Assembly (NCBI RefSeq): GCF_900099825.1
Contig: NZ_LT629693.1
Coordinates: forward strand, 4,289,001 to 4,353,000
Direction of reading: 5' to 3'
Length of the DNA: 64,000 bases
Origin: Bradyrhizobium ottawaense
GTDB taxonomy: Bacteria > Pseudomonadota > Alphaproteobacteria > Rhizobiales > Xanthobacteraceae
The translations under genes and the position numbers were made by a program. How positions within the stretch are numbered: the stretch's first letter is position 1; every line of letters begins with the position of its first letter. This document shows positions 33,012-41,614 of the stretch, piece after piece. The notes beneath the pieces are model-generated. The model had not been told where the DNA came from, did not search any database, and saw nothing but the letters and a program-made list of their open reading frames with translations.

Positions 33012-33407
33012 ATGCGCTTCATGTATGTCGTTACCTCGTCGCAGCCGATGCGCGGGCCCACGCCGGCCCTGATGGAAGCCATGCACAAGCTGGCCGAGCG
33101 CGAGATCAAGGCCGGCCGCATGCTGGACAGTGGCGGGCTGATGCCGGTCTCGATGGGCGCCCAGGTCAAGATATCCGACGGCAAGCTCAGCGTCGTCGAC
33201 GGCCCGTTCGTCGAGACCAAGGAGATGATCGGCGGCTACGCCATCTTCGAACTGCGCAACAAGGAAGAGGCGCTGGCCGCGGCGCGGGAATTCATGCAGC
33301 TGCACCTCGACCATATGCCGGGCTGGGAAGGCACCTGCGAAGTCCGCATGATGGCCTCGCCGGAAGCGGAAATAGCCTGCCAGGCCGATGCCAAGATCGC
33401 CTCTTGA
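33012..33407 (+). CDS. DGPF/YCII-domain protein, partner of the ECF42 sigma factor
   Basis: A 131-residue YCII-superfamily protein with the family hallmark VVDGPFVETKEMIGGYAIFE (about residues 63-82), preceded by RFMYVVTSSQPMRG. DGPF proteins are small alpha/beta dimers; most have no defined reaction but are consistently encoded beside ECF42 sigma factors, and in Streptomyces venezuelae such genes are sigma-ECF42 targets. Here the sigma factor gene starts 28 bases after the stop, or overlaps it if an upstream ATG is used. The extension after residue 110 (MMASPEAEIACQADAKIAS) is not part of the core domain. GGAG lies 8 bases before the ATG. Confidence 0.87.
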   Translation: MRFMYVVTSSQPMRGPTPALMEAMHKLAEREIKAGRMLDSGGLMPVSMGAQVKISDGKLSVVDGPFVETKEMIGGYAIFELRNKEEALAAAREFMQLHLDHMPGWEGTCEVRMMASPEAEIACQADAKIAS

Positions 33408-33435
33408 GCAGGCGGTCCCGGCAGCGTCGGCGGCG

Positions 33436-34707
33436 ATGACGGCCGCCGACGTCAACAGCACCATCCTCGCCGTCTGGCGGATCGAACAGCCGCGGCTGAT
33501 CACGGGCCTGTCCCGGATGCTGCGCGACGTGCCGCTGGCCGAGGACCTCACCCAGGAAGCGCTGCTGGCGGCGCTCGAACATTGGCCCAAGACCGGCGTG
33601 CCGGACAAGCCCGGCGCGTGGCTGATGGCTTCCGCCAAACGCCGGGCGCTGGATCATCTGCGCCGCCGTCACATGCTAGCGCGCAAGCACGAGATGCTGG
33701 TGCGCGACCTGGAGCAGGAGCAGCAGGCGATGCCCGATCCGGACGCGGCGCTGGACGACGATATCGGCGACGAACTGCTTCGGCTGATCTTCACGGCCTG
33801 CCATCCAAAGCTGTCGCGCGAGGCCCGCGCGGCGCTGGCGCTGAAGATGATCTGCGGCCTGACGACGGAAGAGATCGCGCGCGCCTTCCTGCTGCCGGAA
33901 GCGACGACCGCCCAGCGTATCGTGCGGGCGAAGCGGACGCTCTCGGAATCGGGACTTGCCTATGAGATCCCGCGCGGCGAGGAGCTCTCCGAACGCCTCG
34001 CTTCGGTACTGGAGGTTGTCTACCTCATCTTCAACGAAGGCTACGCCGCGGCCCGCGGCGACGAATGGCTGCGGCCGCAGCTCTGCAACGACGCGCTGCG
34101 CATGGGCCGCGTGCTCACCTCGATCGCGCCGCAGGAGGCGGAAGCGCACGGCCTGCTGGCGCTGATGGAGTTGAATGCCTCGCGCACGTCGGCACGCACC
34201 GACACCGCCGGCGATCCGATCCTGCTGATGGACCAGAACCGCGGGTTGTGGGACCAGCTCCAGATCCGGCGCGGAATGCTGGCGCTGGCGCGGGCGCGCG
34301 AACTCGGCGGCGCGGGTGGCTTCTACGCGCTGCAGGCGGCGATCGTCGCCTGTCACGCCACGGCGGGCACATCGGATGAAACCGACTGGCCGCGCATCGT
34401 CCAACTTTACACCGAGCTTACCGATCTGGTGCGCTCGCCGATCATAGAACTCAACCGCGCGGTGGCGGTCGGCATGGCCGAGGGACCGGCGGTGGCGCTG
34501 GCGATGGTCGAGAAACTGGCGCACGAGCCCGCGCTGAAAGCCTATCATCTGCTGCCAGGCGTGCGCGGCGATCTGCTCTGCAAACTCGGCCGCTTCGAAG
34601 ATGCGCGCGCGGCGTTCGCGGCCGCGGCCGAACTCGCGGGCAACCGCCGCGAACGCGATCTGATGCTTCGGCGCGCCGCTGAAGCTGCCGGTGCAACCGA
34701 GATCTGA
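33436..34707 (+). CDS. ECF42-type RNA polymerase sigma factor with C-terminal TPR-like domain
   Basis: A 423-residue sigma factor. The sigma-2 region includes VPLAEDLTQEALLAALEHWP and AWLMASAKRRALDHLRRR; sigma-4 is LKMICGLTTEEIARAFLLPEATTAQRIVRAKRTL. A C-terminal extension of over 200 residues (LLALMELNASR..., NRAVAVGMAEGPAVALAMVEKL, LLCKLGRFEDARAAFAAAAE) has tetratricopeptide-like helices, the defining feature of the ECF42 group, which lacks a classical anti-sigma factor. The neighbouring DGPF gene supports this. An in-frame ATG at 33388 overlaps the DGPF gene; I prefer 33436 by the usual N terminus, but neither has a strong ribosome site. Confidence 0.88.
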   Translation: MTAADVNSTILAVWRIEQPRLITGLSRMLRDVPLAEDLTQEALLAALEHWPKTGVPDKPGAWLMASAKRRALDHLRRRHMLARKHEMLVRDLEQEQQAMPDPDAALDDDIGDELLRLIFTACHPKLSREARAALALKMICGLTTEEIARAFLLPEATTAQRIVRAKRTLSESGLAYEIPRGEELSERLASVLEVVYLIFNEGYAAARGDEWLRPQLCNDALRMGRVLTSIAPQEAEAHGLLALMELNASRTSARTDTAGDPILLMDQNRGLWDQLQIRRGMLALARARELGGAGGFYALQAAIVACHATAGTSDETDWPRIVQLYTELTDLVRSPIIELNRAVAVGMAEGPAVALAMVEKLAHEPALKAYHLLPGVRGDLLCKLGRFEDARAAFAAAAELAGNRRERDLMLRRAAEAAGATEI

Positions 34708-34733
34708 CGATTACGCCAGCGATGGAGGCACAT

Positions 34734-35171
34734 ATGACGTGCTACACGGGTGGTTGCTGCTGCGGCAAGGTCCGTTACGAGATCGCGGCCGCGCCTATTC
34801 GAGGCTTCCAGTGCCAATGCCGTGACTGCCAAAGGGATACCGGCTCCGGACATGCTTCGGTCATGGTGTTCCCGCGAGCCGCTCTTGGTGTCACGGGTAT
34901 CGTGACCGAGACATTGCGGACCGCGGATTCCGGCGAGCAGAAACTGAAAGGGTTTTGCGGATCCTGCGGCTCGCCGCTTTACAACAAGCCGCTATCCAAG
35001 CCTGACATGCTGGGCGTCTATGTCGGCACGCTCGACGATCCCTCCGATTTCAAGCCGGAGTTGGTGATGTTCGCATCCCGGGGGCACGCCTGGGATCATC
35101 TGGATCCAGCCCTGCCCAAAATCCCGAACATGCGGCCGTCAAAATTGTCGCCGCCGTGGACGCGCGGCTGA
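34734..35171 (+). CDS. GFA/CENP-V-domain zinc protein
   Basis: A 145-residue protein of the glutathione-dependent formaldehyde-activating (GFA) family. Zinc ligands are visible in TGGCCCGKVRYE, FQCQCRDCQRDTG and FCGSCGSPLY, giving the expected seven or so cysteines. Despite the family name most members have no proven formaldehyde activity. The ATG at 34734 is chosen because GGAGG lies 5 bases upstream. It follows the ECF42 gene on the same strand after 26 bases and could be part of that sigma factor's regulon or operon. Confidence 0.87.
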   Translation: MTCYTGGCCCGKVRYEIAAAPIRGFQCQCRDCQRDTGSGHASVMVFPRAALGVTGIVTETLRTADSGEQKLKGFCGSCGSPLYNKPLSKPDMLGVYVGTLDDPSDFKPELVMFASRGHAWDHLDPALPKIPNMRPSKLSPPWTRG

Positions 35172-35201
35172 AGCGACCAGCGGCGCGTTACCATCAGGAA
35201 T

Positions 35202-35513
35202 TCAGATGAACCGGAACTGGGACCGCTCGCGCTTGGCGAGCTTGGGAATCGCCTGACCGACGATGATGTTCTTGAAGTGGTCGGTCTGCTGGTGATCGGC
35301 GAATGCCGATTCACCCGCGAATACCTCGTAGAAAAAGAATTCCCTCGGCTTTGCGATGTTCTGGTGGATCTGGAATTCCCTGACGCCGGGTTCGCGCTGC
35401 GCCCGCGGCAAGAAATCCTGCAGCAGTGCCGCGACCGCGCCTTCCTCACCCGAATGGACCTCCCAGAAGGCGGTGACGACCAGGTTCTGGTTTGCGTTGT
35501 TGATGGCTGTCAT
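35202..35513 (-). CDS. Antibiotic biosynthesis monooxygenase (ABM/YgiN-like) domain protein
   Basis: A 103-residue single ABM-domain protein: NLVVTAFWEVHSGEEGAVAA, then REPGVREFQIHQNIAKPREF and FFYEVFAGESAFADHQQTDH. The dimeric ferredoxin-like fold is shared with quinol monooxygenase YgiN and with several heme or dye-degrading proteins; the reaction here is not known. GGGAGA precedes the ATG at 35513. Convergent with the GFA gene (30 bases). The next gene in its direction of transcription upstream is a cupin gene (35630-35965), 116 bases away. Confidence 0.82.
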   Translation of the reverse strand: MTAINNANQNLVVTAFWEVHSGEEGAVAALLQDFLPRAQREPGVREFQIHQNIAKPREFFFYEVFAGESAFADHQQTDHFKNIIVGQAIPKLAKRERSQFRFI

Positions 35514-35629
35514 GGTGTTCTCCCGTGAAACCGCGCCGGCCGGTTTCGACCGCCGGCTGAGCGAAGCATGCCCGTTTCCTGACAACAATGCTTCGGCAGC
35601 GGTCGAACTGTCATATGCGCCGCTCGCCA

Positions 35630-35965
35630 TCAGGCGAGCGCAACGAAATCGTGCGTACCAATCCCCTGCAAAACGAGGAACACGGCAGAGGTGTCGCCAG
35701 CGTTGGTGACAAGATGTGGACGTCCCGGACGAACAGCGTAGGTTTGACCCGCTGTCAGGCACACCTGCTCTTCAGGCTCACGTGTGGAAATACGTATCGT
35801 TCCATCTATCACGTAGAACGTGTCCTGCACTTCGCTGTGGTAATGCCATGGTATCTTTTGCGTCGGGCCTATCTGCAACTCGGCGATGCGAAAGCCTGGC
35901 CGAGCGGCGTAGTGCACGCGACGTTCAACCTCGTAGCTCCGGCTGACGTCCGTTATCGGTTGCAT
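35630..35965 (-). CDS. Cupin-domain protein
   Basis: A 111-residue single-domain cupin. The first cupin motif is PWHYHSEVQDTFYVIDGTIR (His, His and a Gln in place of the usual Glu as third ligand), and the second is AVRPGRPHLVTNAGDTSAVF with the last His. A metal site is therefore likely, though the Gln substitution may alter it. Small cupins like this serve as isomerases, dioxygenases or sensors; no specific role can be assigned. GGAGAGAG lies upstream of the ATG at 35965. It follows the Bug binding-protein gene by 86 bases on the same strand, so the two may be co-transcribed. Confidence 0.8.
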   Translation of the reverse strand: MQPITDVSRSYEVERRVHYAARPGFRIAELQIGPTQKIPWHYHSEVQDTFYVIDGTIRISTREPEEQVCLTAGQTYAVRPGRPHLVTNAGDTSAVFLVLQGIGTHDFVALA

Positions 35966-36051
35966 ATCGGCTCTCTCCAGTTCTGCGGAATATGGCTGTT
36001 TGCCGTTAGTTTGCGGATCTGTGGCGTCCGAGCCGCGGTAGGGGGCTGGTC

Positions 36052-37029
36052 TCACTCCGGCATGATGTTGCCCGCCGAGATCACCTTGGCCCACTTTTCG
36101 GTTTCGGCGGCGATGAGCTTGCCGAAGTCGGCGGGCGAGAGCGCAAGCACCGTGCCGCCGAGGTCGGCAAACCGCGCCTTGAACGTGGGATCGGCGAGAG
36201 CCCTGTTGATCTCCTTGTTGAGCTTGTCGATGATCCCGGCCGGCGTGTTCCTGGGCGCGCCGAGGCCAAATACCGTGCTCGCCTCGTAGCCCGGGACAAA
36301 TTCGCCCACGGTCGGGATATCCGGCAGAGCCTCCGCGCGCGTTGCGGTGGTCACGGCCAAGGGGCGCAGCGCGCCCGCCCTGATGTACTCTATCAAGCCG
36401 GTCACGGTGCCGAAGTAGACTTGCACCTCTCCGGCGAGCAGCGCGGTCAGCGCGGGTGCCCCGCCGCGATACGGCACGTGAACCATGTCGACGCGAGCCA
36501 TCATCTTGAACAGTTCGCCGGTCACGTGAGGTCCGCTCCCGTTGCCGGCCGACGCCATGTTGATCTGGCCTGGATTGGCCTTGGCATAGGCGATGAACTC
36601 GGGAACGGTCCTGGCTGGAAACGACGGATGCACCACCATGACGCTGGCCTCGCGGCTGATGCTCGCGACCGGCGCGATGTCGTGGATGAAATTGAAGTTG
36701 AGCTTTTCATAGAACGTCGCGTTGATGACGTTCGCCGCATTCACCAGCAGCAGCGTATAGCCGTCCGCAGGCGCGCTGACGACTGCCCGAGTGGCGATAC
36801 CGGCGCCGGCGCCCGGCCGGTTTTCGATGACGAATGGTTGGCCGAGCCGCTCCGAGAGCCATTGACCGATCAAGCGCGCGACAATGTCGGTCGTACCGCC
36901 TGGCGCAAGGCCGACGACGATGCGTACCGGCTGCGTCGGATAGGTTTGCGCCCAGGCGAAGCGCGATACGGCCGGGAGCGCGGCAGCCCCCGCTACCAGA
37001 TGCAAGAACTGACGGCGCGGAAGCCTCAT
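36052..37029 (-). CDS. Bug-family (TctC-like) tripartite tricarboxylate transporter substrate-binding protein
   Basis: A 325-residue periplasmic binding protein. The N terminus MRLPRRQFLHLVAGAAALPA has a twin-arginine signal. The Bug signature follows: YPTQPVRIVVGLAPGGTTDI, RLGQPFVIENRPGAGAGIAT, SAPADGYTLLLV and VPYRGGAPALTALLAGEV. Bug proteins bind carboxylates or other small acids; most are orphans without the TctAB membrane genes, as here. AAGGAC precedes the ATG at 37029. It is divergent from a LysR-type regulator gene (119-base gap), the common arrangement for regulated Bug genes, but that regulator carries an amber stop. Confidence 0.88.
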   Translation of the reverse strand: MRLPRRQFLHLVAGAAALPAVSRFAWAQTYPTQPVRIVVGLAPGGTTDIVARLIGQWLSERLGQPFVIENRPGAGAGIATRAVVSAPADGYTLLLVNAANVINATFYEKLNFNFIHDIAPVASISREASVMVVHPSFPARTVPEFIAYAKANPGQINMASAGNGSGPHVTGELFKMMARVDMVHVPYRGGAPALTALLAGEVQVYFGTVTGLIEYIRAGALRPLAVTTATRAEALPDIPTVGEFVPGYEASTVFGLGAPRNTPAGIIDKLNKEINRALADPTFKARFADLGGTVLALSPADFGKLIAAETEKWAKVISAGNIMPE

Positions 37030-37148
37030 GGCGTCCTTCTTTCGTTCCGGACTTGCGAGACGCACGGTCCCGGGTCGACGGCGAAGATACGTGGATGCCG
37101 CTATCCATGTATAATGCTATGTTTCGATACGGGTATATCGGTCTTGCA
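37030..37148. promoter_or_regulatory. Divergent Bug/LysR intergenic region
   Basis: 119 bases between the divergent starts, with an AT-richer block around 37100-37140 (CCATGTATAATGCTATG) that resembles a promoter. A LysR-type operator (T-N11-A) would be expected here; several weak candidates exist and none stands out. Confidence 0.35.
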
Positions 37149-38102
37149 ATGGGTGCCGAAATGCAATTGAGCGATCGCATCGGACTCCGGATGAAGCTGC
37201 ACGACCTCCATGTCCTGATGGCTGTCGTGCAGGCCGGTAGTATGAGCAAGGCCGCCGCGCTCCTCAACACGACCTAGCCCGCCATTTCCAGATCAATCGC
37301 GGAATTGGAACGTATGATTGGCGTGCGGCTGCTCGACCGCAACCCGCAGGGCGTCGAGCCGACCGAGTACGGCCGCGCCTTGCTTGATGGCGGCGTGGCT
37401 GTGTTCGACGGCCTGCGCCAGGCGGCGAAGAACATCGAGTTCCTCGCCGACCCTGCCGCTGGGGAAGTGCGGGTCGGATGTACCCCATTGCTGGCGGCGA
37501 GCTTTGTTTCGACTCTCGTCGATCGGCTCTCGCAGCGATATCCGCGCATCGGATTTCACGTCGTGACCGGATATGTGGAGCCGCTGCACCGCGAACTGAT
37601 CGAGCGTAACGTCGATCTCCTGATGGTATGGAGATTCGGTAGCGTTGTGGACGAGCGCCTGGATTTCGAAGTTCTGTTCGATGACTCATGTGTCGTGGCG
37701 ACGGGCGCGCAGAATCCGTGGGCTCGGCGGCGCCGGGTCGGGCTTGCCGAGTTGGCGAACGAATCATGGGTGCTGCCACCGCCGGGAAGCTGGATTGGGT
37801 CGGTGGCAAGGGAAGCCTTTCGCGCCGGCGGGCTCGATTATCCCCGTGCGACTGTGGTCACCGATTCTCCCCAGATGCGGATCAGTCTCCTGGAGACCGG
37901 GCGCTTCGTCACGATTTTCCCGGCGTCCGCCGTCAAATTTCCTGCCGTTCGCCCGGAGATCAAGGTCCTGCCCGTCGAACTGCCAATGGCTCGTCTGGCA
38001 AACGGAATCGTCACCCTGAAGAACCGCACACTCAGCCCGGTCGCGCAACTTTTCATCGAATGCGCCCGCGAAGTCGCAAAGCCGCTGGCGAAGCGAAAAT
38101 GA
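37149..38102 (+). pseudogene. LysR-type regulator interrupted by an in-frame amber stop
   Basis: Read through one stop, the frame gives a full-length LysR regulator of about 317 codons. The N-terminal helix-turn-helix part LHDLHVLMAVVQAGSMSKAA is followed by LLNTT, then TAG at 37275-37277, then PAISRSIAELERMIGVRLLD in the same frame. The family consensus at that position is TQPAVSRSI, so a single CAG-to-TAG change explains it. The effector domain (VRVGCTPLLAASFVSTLVDR to the end) is intact. The stop falls inside the recognition helix, so the product would be a useless 42-residue peptide unless the stop is suppressed; restart at 37314 would lack the DNA-binding helix. Divergent from the Bug gene it presumably controlled. 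Confidence 0.85.
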
Positions 38103-38114
38103 TGGATGCCATTT

Positions 38115-38800
38115 TCAAATCAGCTTCATCCCCTTCAGGCTCGCATGCCCGTTCTTGCCGACGATGATGTGGTCGTGCACGGAGATGCCGAGCGGGGCGG
38201 CGATGTCGACGATCGCGCGGGTCATCTGGATGTCGGCCTGCGACGGCGTCGGATCGCCGCTGGGATGGTTGTGCACCAGGATCAGCGCGGTCGCGGACAA
38301 TTCCAGCGCGCGCTTGATGACCTCGCGCGGATAGACCGGCGTGTGGTCGACGGTAGTTGATTGCGCTTGTCGAGGAACAGCAGGCGAAACTGCTCCTTGT
38401 CGGCGAACGCCATGCCGGTCCGGATATAGTCGATCAGGTCGTTCCAGGATGACAGCGCGATGCTTCGTTTGATCTCGCCCTTGGCGACCCGGGCGGCCGA
38501 CGCGGCGAGCACCTTGATCTGGTGGATCGAGGCCTCGCCGATGCCTTCGACTTCGCGCAAGCGCGCCACCGGCGCATGAATGACTTCGGCGAACGAGCCG
38601 AATTTCTTCAGCAGCGCTTTGGCCAGCGGCTTGGTATCGCGCCGGGGCAGGGCCGGGAACAGCGCCATTTCCAACAGTTCGTAATCGCTGAGCGCCTCCG
38701 GCCCGGCGCCGTAGAAGCGCTCGCGCAGCCGCTCGCGATGGCCGTGATAATGCGGCGTCTCGGCGGATGGATCGGGCTTGTCGCTGGTCTTGGCGGGCAT
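38115..38800 (-). pseudogene. radC: radC (JAMM-motif protein) with internal deletion and frameshift
   Basis: The N-terminal part (from the ATG at 38800) reads [20 protein letters not shown], the HhH-like [19 protein letters not shown], and ends at [12 protein letters not shown]. The C-terminal part is in another frame: [20 protein letters not shown], the JAMM metal site [14 protein letters not shown] and [16 protein letters not shown]. The segment that normally joins them (family consensus IADEVQQ-G) is missing. The junction is between 38354 and 38355; the consensus length implies loss of about 28 bases, which shifts the frame. RadC-like proteins are associated with DNA repair or recombination, but the role is unsettled. 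The product is presumably non-functional. It lies 65 bases downstream of map. Confidence 0.85.
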
Positions 38801-38865
38801 CGGCAGGGAGCATGCCGTGCCGGCCAGCTTTTGCAATCACGAATTGCGGGGCTCGCGCCGCGAAA

Positions 38866-39687
38866 TCAGGCAGCCGGCGGCTTCTCGCCATGGCGTTGCG
38901 ACAGCGTGAAGATCTCGACACCGGTCGGGGTCACGCCGACCGAATGCTCGAACTGCGCCGACAGCGAGCGGTCGCGGGTCACGGCGGTCCAGCCGTCGGA
39001 CAGGATCTTCACATGCGGCTTGCCGAGATTGATCATCGGCTCGATGGTGAAGAACATGCCGGGCTTCAGGGCGACGCCTTCGCCGGGCCGGCCGATATGG
39101 ATGATATTCGGCTCGTCGTGGAACATGCGCCCGAGGCCATGGCCGCAGAAATCGCGCACCACGCTCATGCCTTGCGGTTCGACGAAACTCTGGATGGCGT
39201 GGCCGATGTCGCCGGTGGTGGCGCCGGGCTTGACGGCGGCGATGCCGCGCATCATCGCCTCATAGGTGACTTCGATCAGCCGCTCCGCCTTGCGGGCGAT
39301 CGGCCCGATCACATACATCCGGCTGGAATCGCCGTACCAGCCGTCGACGATGAAGGTGACGTCGACATTGACGACGTCGCCTTCCTTCAGCGCGCGGTCG
39401 CCGGGCATGCCGTGGCAGACCACGTGATTGATCGAGGTGCAGGTCGAATAGCGGTAGCCGCGATACATCAGCGTCGCCGGATAGGCGCCGTGGCTGAAGG
39501 CGAAGTTGCGGACGAATTCGTCGATCGCCGAGGTCGGGATGCCTTCCTGCACGAGGTCGGTAAGCTCGTCGAGGCATTTGGCGACCAGCGCGCCTGCCTT
39601 GCGCATGCCGGCAAACGCACCGGGCCCGTGCAGCTTGATCTGGCCGGTTTTTCGCAAGGAGGTGTCTGTCGCTTCGATATAGCTCAT
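38866..39687 (-). CDS. map: Methionine aminopeptidase type I
   Basis: A 273-residue enzyme that removes the initiator methionine from new proteins. The five metal ligands are in place: Asp in [20 protein letters not shown] (two aspartates), His in [16 protein letters not shown], Glu in [11 protein letters not shown] and the final Glu in [11 protein letters not shown]. The substrate-binding His is in [14 protein letters not shown]. Length matches type Ia/Ib bacterial forms, without the N-terminal SH3-binding extension. radC follows on the same strand, a common order in Bradyrhizobium relatives. The ATG at 39687 fits the family N terminus; no strong ribosome site is visible. Confidence 0.95.
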   Translation of the reverse strand: MSYIEATDTSLRKTGQIKLHGPGAFAGMRKAGALVAKCLDELTDLVQEGIPTSAIDEFVRNFAFSHGAYPATLMYRGYRYSTCTSINHVVCHGMPGDRALKEGDVVNVDVTFIVDGWYGDSSRMYVIGPIARKAERLIEVTYEAMMRGIAAVKPGATTGDIGHAIQSFVEPQGMSVVRDFCGHGLGRMFHDEPNIIHIGRPGEGVALKPGMFFTIEPMINLGKPHVKILSDGWTAVTRDRSLSAQFEHSVGVTPTGVEIFTLSQRHGEKPPAA

Positions 39688-39802
39688 GGGCGGGTCATGC
39701 TTCGGCGGTCAAGGGCAGGGTAATGGGCTGATTTGCCGCCTAATTTAATGATCGGAACGGTCAGCGCAAGCCAAGGTTGGGGCTTTGGAGGGGTTCAAGA
39801 TA

Positions 39803-39894
39803 GCGTTTTCGAGCGAAGTGGGAACCGGTTCGCATAGTAATCAAGTTTGCGCAGATTACGTAGACTTATCTGCGGTAGAAAACGCGTCAAAACA
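39803..39894. repeat. CGTTTTC/GAAAACG dispersed repeat, copy 2 with internal insertion
   Basis: Same ends as copy 1 (GCGTTTTCGAGCGAAGTGG ... AGAAAACGCGTC), but about 35 extra bases lie between the CCGGTTCGC core and the right end. The extra part contains its own inverted repeat CGCAGAT ... ATCTGCG. It fills the gap between the map promoter side and the end of the mechanosensitive channel gene. Confidence 0.8.
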
Positions 39895-39902
39895 AAAAGC
39901 AT

Positions 39903-41228
39903 CTAGCCGGAAGCCTCCACCACCACGGTCTCGACCGGCAGCGCGCCGCCACGGACCCGGATTTCCCGCACCGGGTAGGGCACCCGGATGCCCTCGCGCT
40001 TGAACACGTCCCACAGCGCCAGCATCACGTCGCTCTTCACATTGTCCATGCCGTCGGGGTCGGCGATCCAGAAGGTCAGGGAAAACTTCATCCCGGCCTC
40101 GGCGAATTCGGTCAGGATGCAGTTCGGCGGCTTGTTCTTGATGGCGCGCGGGGCGCTCGCGGCGATCTCGATCGCCAGCTTGCAGACCAGCCTTGGTTCG
40201 GCGTCGTAATTGGTGCTGAAAAGCACCTTCACCAGCGTGTTCTTGTCGGTGTAGGTCCAGTTCACGACCTTCTGCGTCACCAGATCCTCGTTCGGGATCA
40301 GGAACTCGCGGCCGTCGCCGGCGGCGACCGAGATATAGCGCGTCTTCATCGCGCTGATGCGGCCCTGACTGTCACCGATGGTGACGAGGTCGCCGGGCTT
40401 CACCGATTTGTCGACCAAAAGGATCAGGCCCGAGATGAAATTGGCGACGATCTTCTGCAGGCCGAAACCGATGCCGACGCCGGCCGCGCCGGTGAATACC
40501 GCCAGCGCCGAGAGGTTGATGCCGACCGCGCTGACCGCGATCGCCACCGCGAAGACCATCAGCCCCATCCGAATCATCTTGATCAGCAGCACCTGGATCG
40601 ACGGCGTCAGGTCGGTCGAGCGGTTGATCCGGCTCTCGGCAAAGTTGCTGGCAATGTTGGTCAGCCACAGCGCCACGATCAGCAGCGCGCCGAGCTTGAT
40701 CAGAACCAGGGGCGTCAGCCGCAGCCCGCCGAGCACGATCGACACCTGGTCCGCGTCCAGCAACTCGACGGTCGGCCCGAGCTCGCCGAGGATGCTCAGT
40801 GCCGCGATCAGCCAGGCCGACACCGACACCACGCGGACGATGAAGGCATTACGGATGACGGAGGTAATGAGCCGGATCACCAGCCAGGCCAGCGCCAGCT
40901 TGGCGGCGACGGCGAGCAGGTAACTGCGGCTCGGCCAGGTCGAATGATACATCGTGATGCGCGCCGCGATCACCAGTATCGCGAACACGACGGTCGACGC
41001 GCTGCCGACCAGTACGTGGGCAAGCCGCCGCAACGGCAGCGGCCACTTCATCGCCACCGACGACAGGTCGACGCGCGCGCGAATAGCTGCGTCCGCCGCA
41101 AAGGCAATGCCGAAAGCGGCCAGGATCAGGCCGAACTGCAGATAGAACCAGGGCGAGGTAATCTCCGCGCCCAGCGACCGCGCGGTCGCGTGCAGAAACT
41201 CGATGACGTCCTTCAGGTCCATATCCAT
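39903..41228 (-). CDS. Mechanosensitive ion channel, MscS family (multi-TM)
   Basis: A 441-residue inner-membrane channel expected to open on membrane tension during osmotic downshock. Seven or so membrane segments precede the conserved pore and vestibule region: the pore helix AVFTGAAGVGIGFGLQKIVA with the Gly/Ala packing motif, NFISGLILLVDKSVKPGDLV, then the beta domain GRISAMKTRYISVAAGDGRE and IPNEDLVTQKVVNWTYTD. The C-terminal alpha/beta domain ends REIRVRGGALPVETVVVEAS. Two start codons (41228, 41222) are possible; I use the first. Single gene, flanked by dispersed repeats on both sides. Confidence 0.9.
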   Translation of the reverse strand: MDMDLKDVIEFLHATARSLGAEITSPWFYLQFGLILAAFGIAFAADAAIRARVDLSSVAMKWPLPLRRLAHVLVGSASTVVFAILVIAARITMYHSTWPSRSYLLAVAAKLALAWLVIRLITSVIRNAFIVRVVSVSAWLIAALSILGELGPTVELLDADQVSIVLGGLRLTPLVLIKLGALLIVALWLTNIASNFAESRINRSTDLTPSIQVLLIKMIRMGLMVFAVAIAVSAVGINLSALAVFTGAAGVGIGFGLQKIVANFISGLILLVDKSVKPGDLVTIGDSQGRISAMKTRYISVAAGDGREFLIPNEDLVTQKVVNWTYTDKNTLVKVLFSTNYDAEPRLVCKLAIEIAASAPRAIKNKPPNCILTEFAEAGMKFSLTFWIADPDGMDNVKSDVMLALWDVFKREGIRVPYPVREIRVRGGALPVETVVVEASG

Positions 41229-41264
41229 TCGCGAAATCTCATGTCTTGTAGAGTAACGTGGCCG

Positions 41265-41362
41265 CATCCTTCGAGACGCCGCTGCGCGGCTCCTCAGGAT
41301 GAGGAGATAGACTGACCCCTCATGGTGAGGAGCGCGGCTTGCCGCGCGTCTCGAACCATGAG
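41265..41362. repeat. Palindromic intergenic repeat
   Basis: Imperfect long palindrome: the left side has CATCCTTCGAGACGC and CTCCTCAGGATGAGG, and the right side CCCTCATGGTGAGGAG and GCGTCTCGAACCATGAG. It occupies the first part of the 386-base gap between the divergent channel and antiporter genes. The rest of that gap (41363-41614) becomes AT-rich near 41520-41600 and probably contains the antiporter promoter. Confidence 0.7.
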
Positions 41363-41614
41363 ACCGACGAACGCAGGCCAGCCATTGGCTCCTCCGATTC
41401 GAGTGGCCGGTAGATTCTCACAGCCAGGACGTCGGCGCCATCGATACGACATGCCGGCAGTGTGAGTTAGGCCGGTAAATCGGGCACATTGCCGCTCCTG
41501 CCATAAAATGGGTTGGCGTCGAAGTGTGGCAACGATAAGGATGCAATTGCAAGTATTTGCAATGATTTGCGAGACCCCGAGAACTCCGAGAATCTAAGGG
41601 ATTTGTGAGAATTC

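Noticed and set aside
36081..36299. Whether the Bug gene is also frameshifted, since a second minus-strand frame is open there
   Set aside because: The main frame is continuous from the twin-arginine signal to the stop with all family motifs; the other frame is a shadow.
41363..41614. Possible small gene in the gap before the K+/H+ antiporter
   Set aside because: No start with ribosome site; AT-rich end fits a promoter instead.
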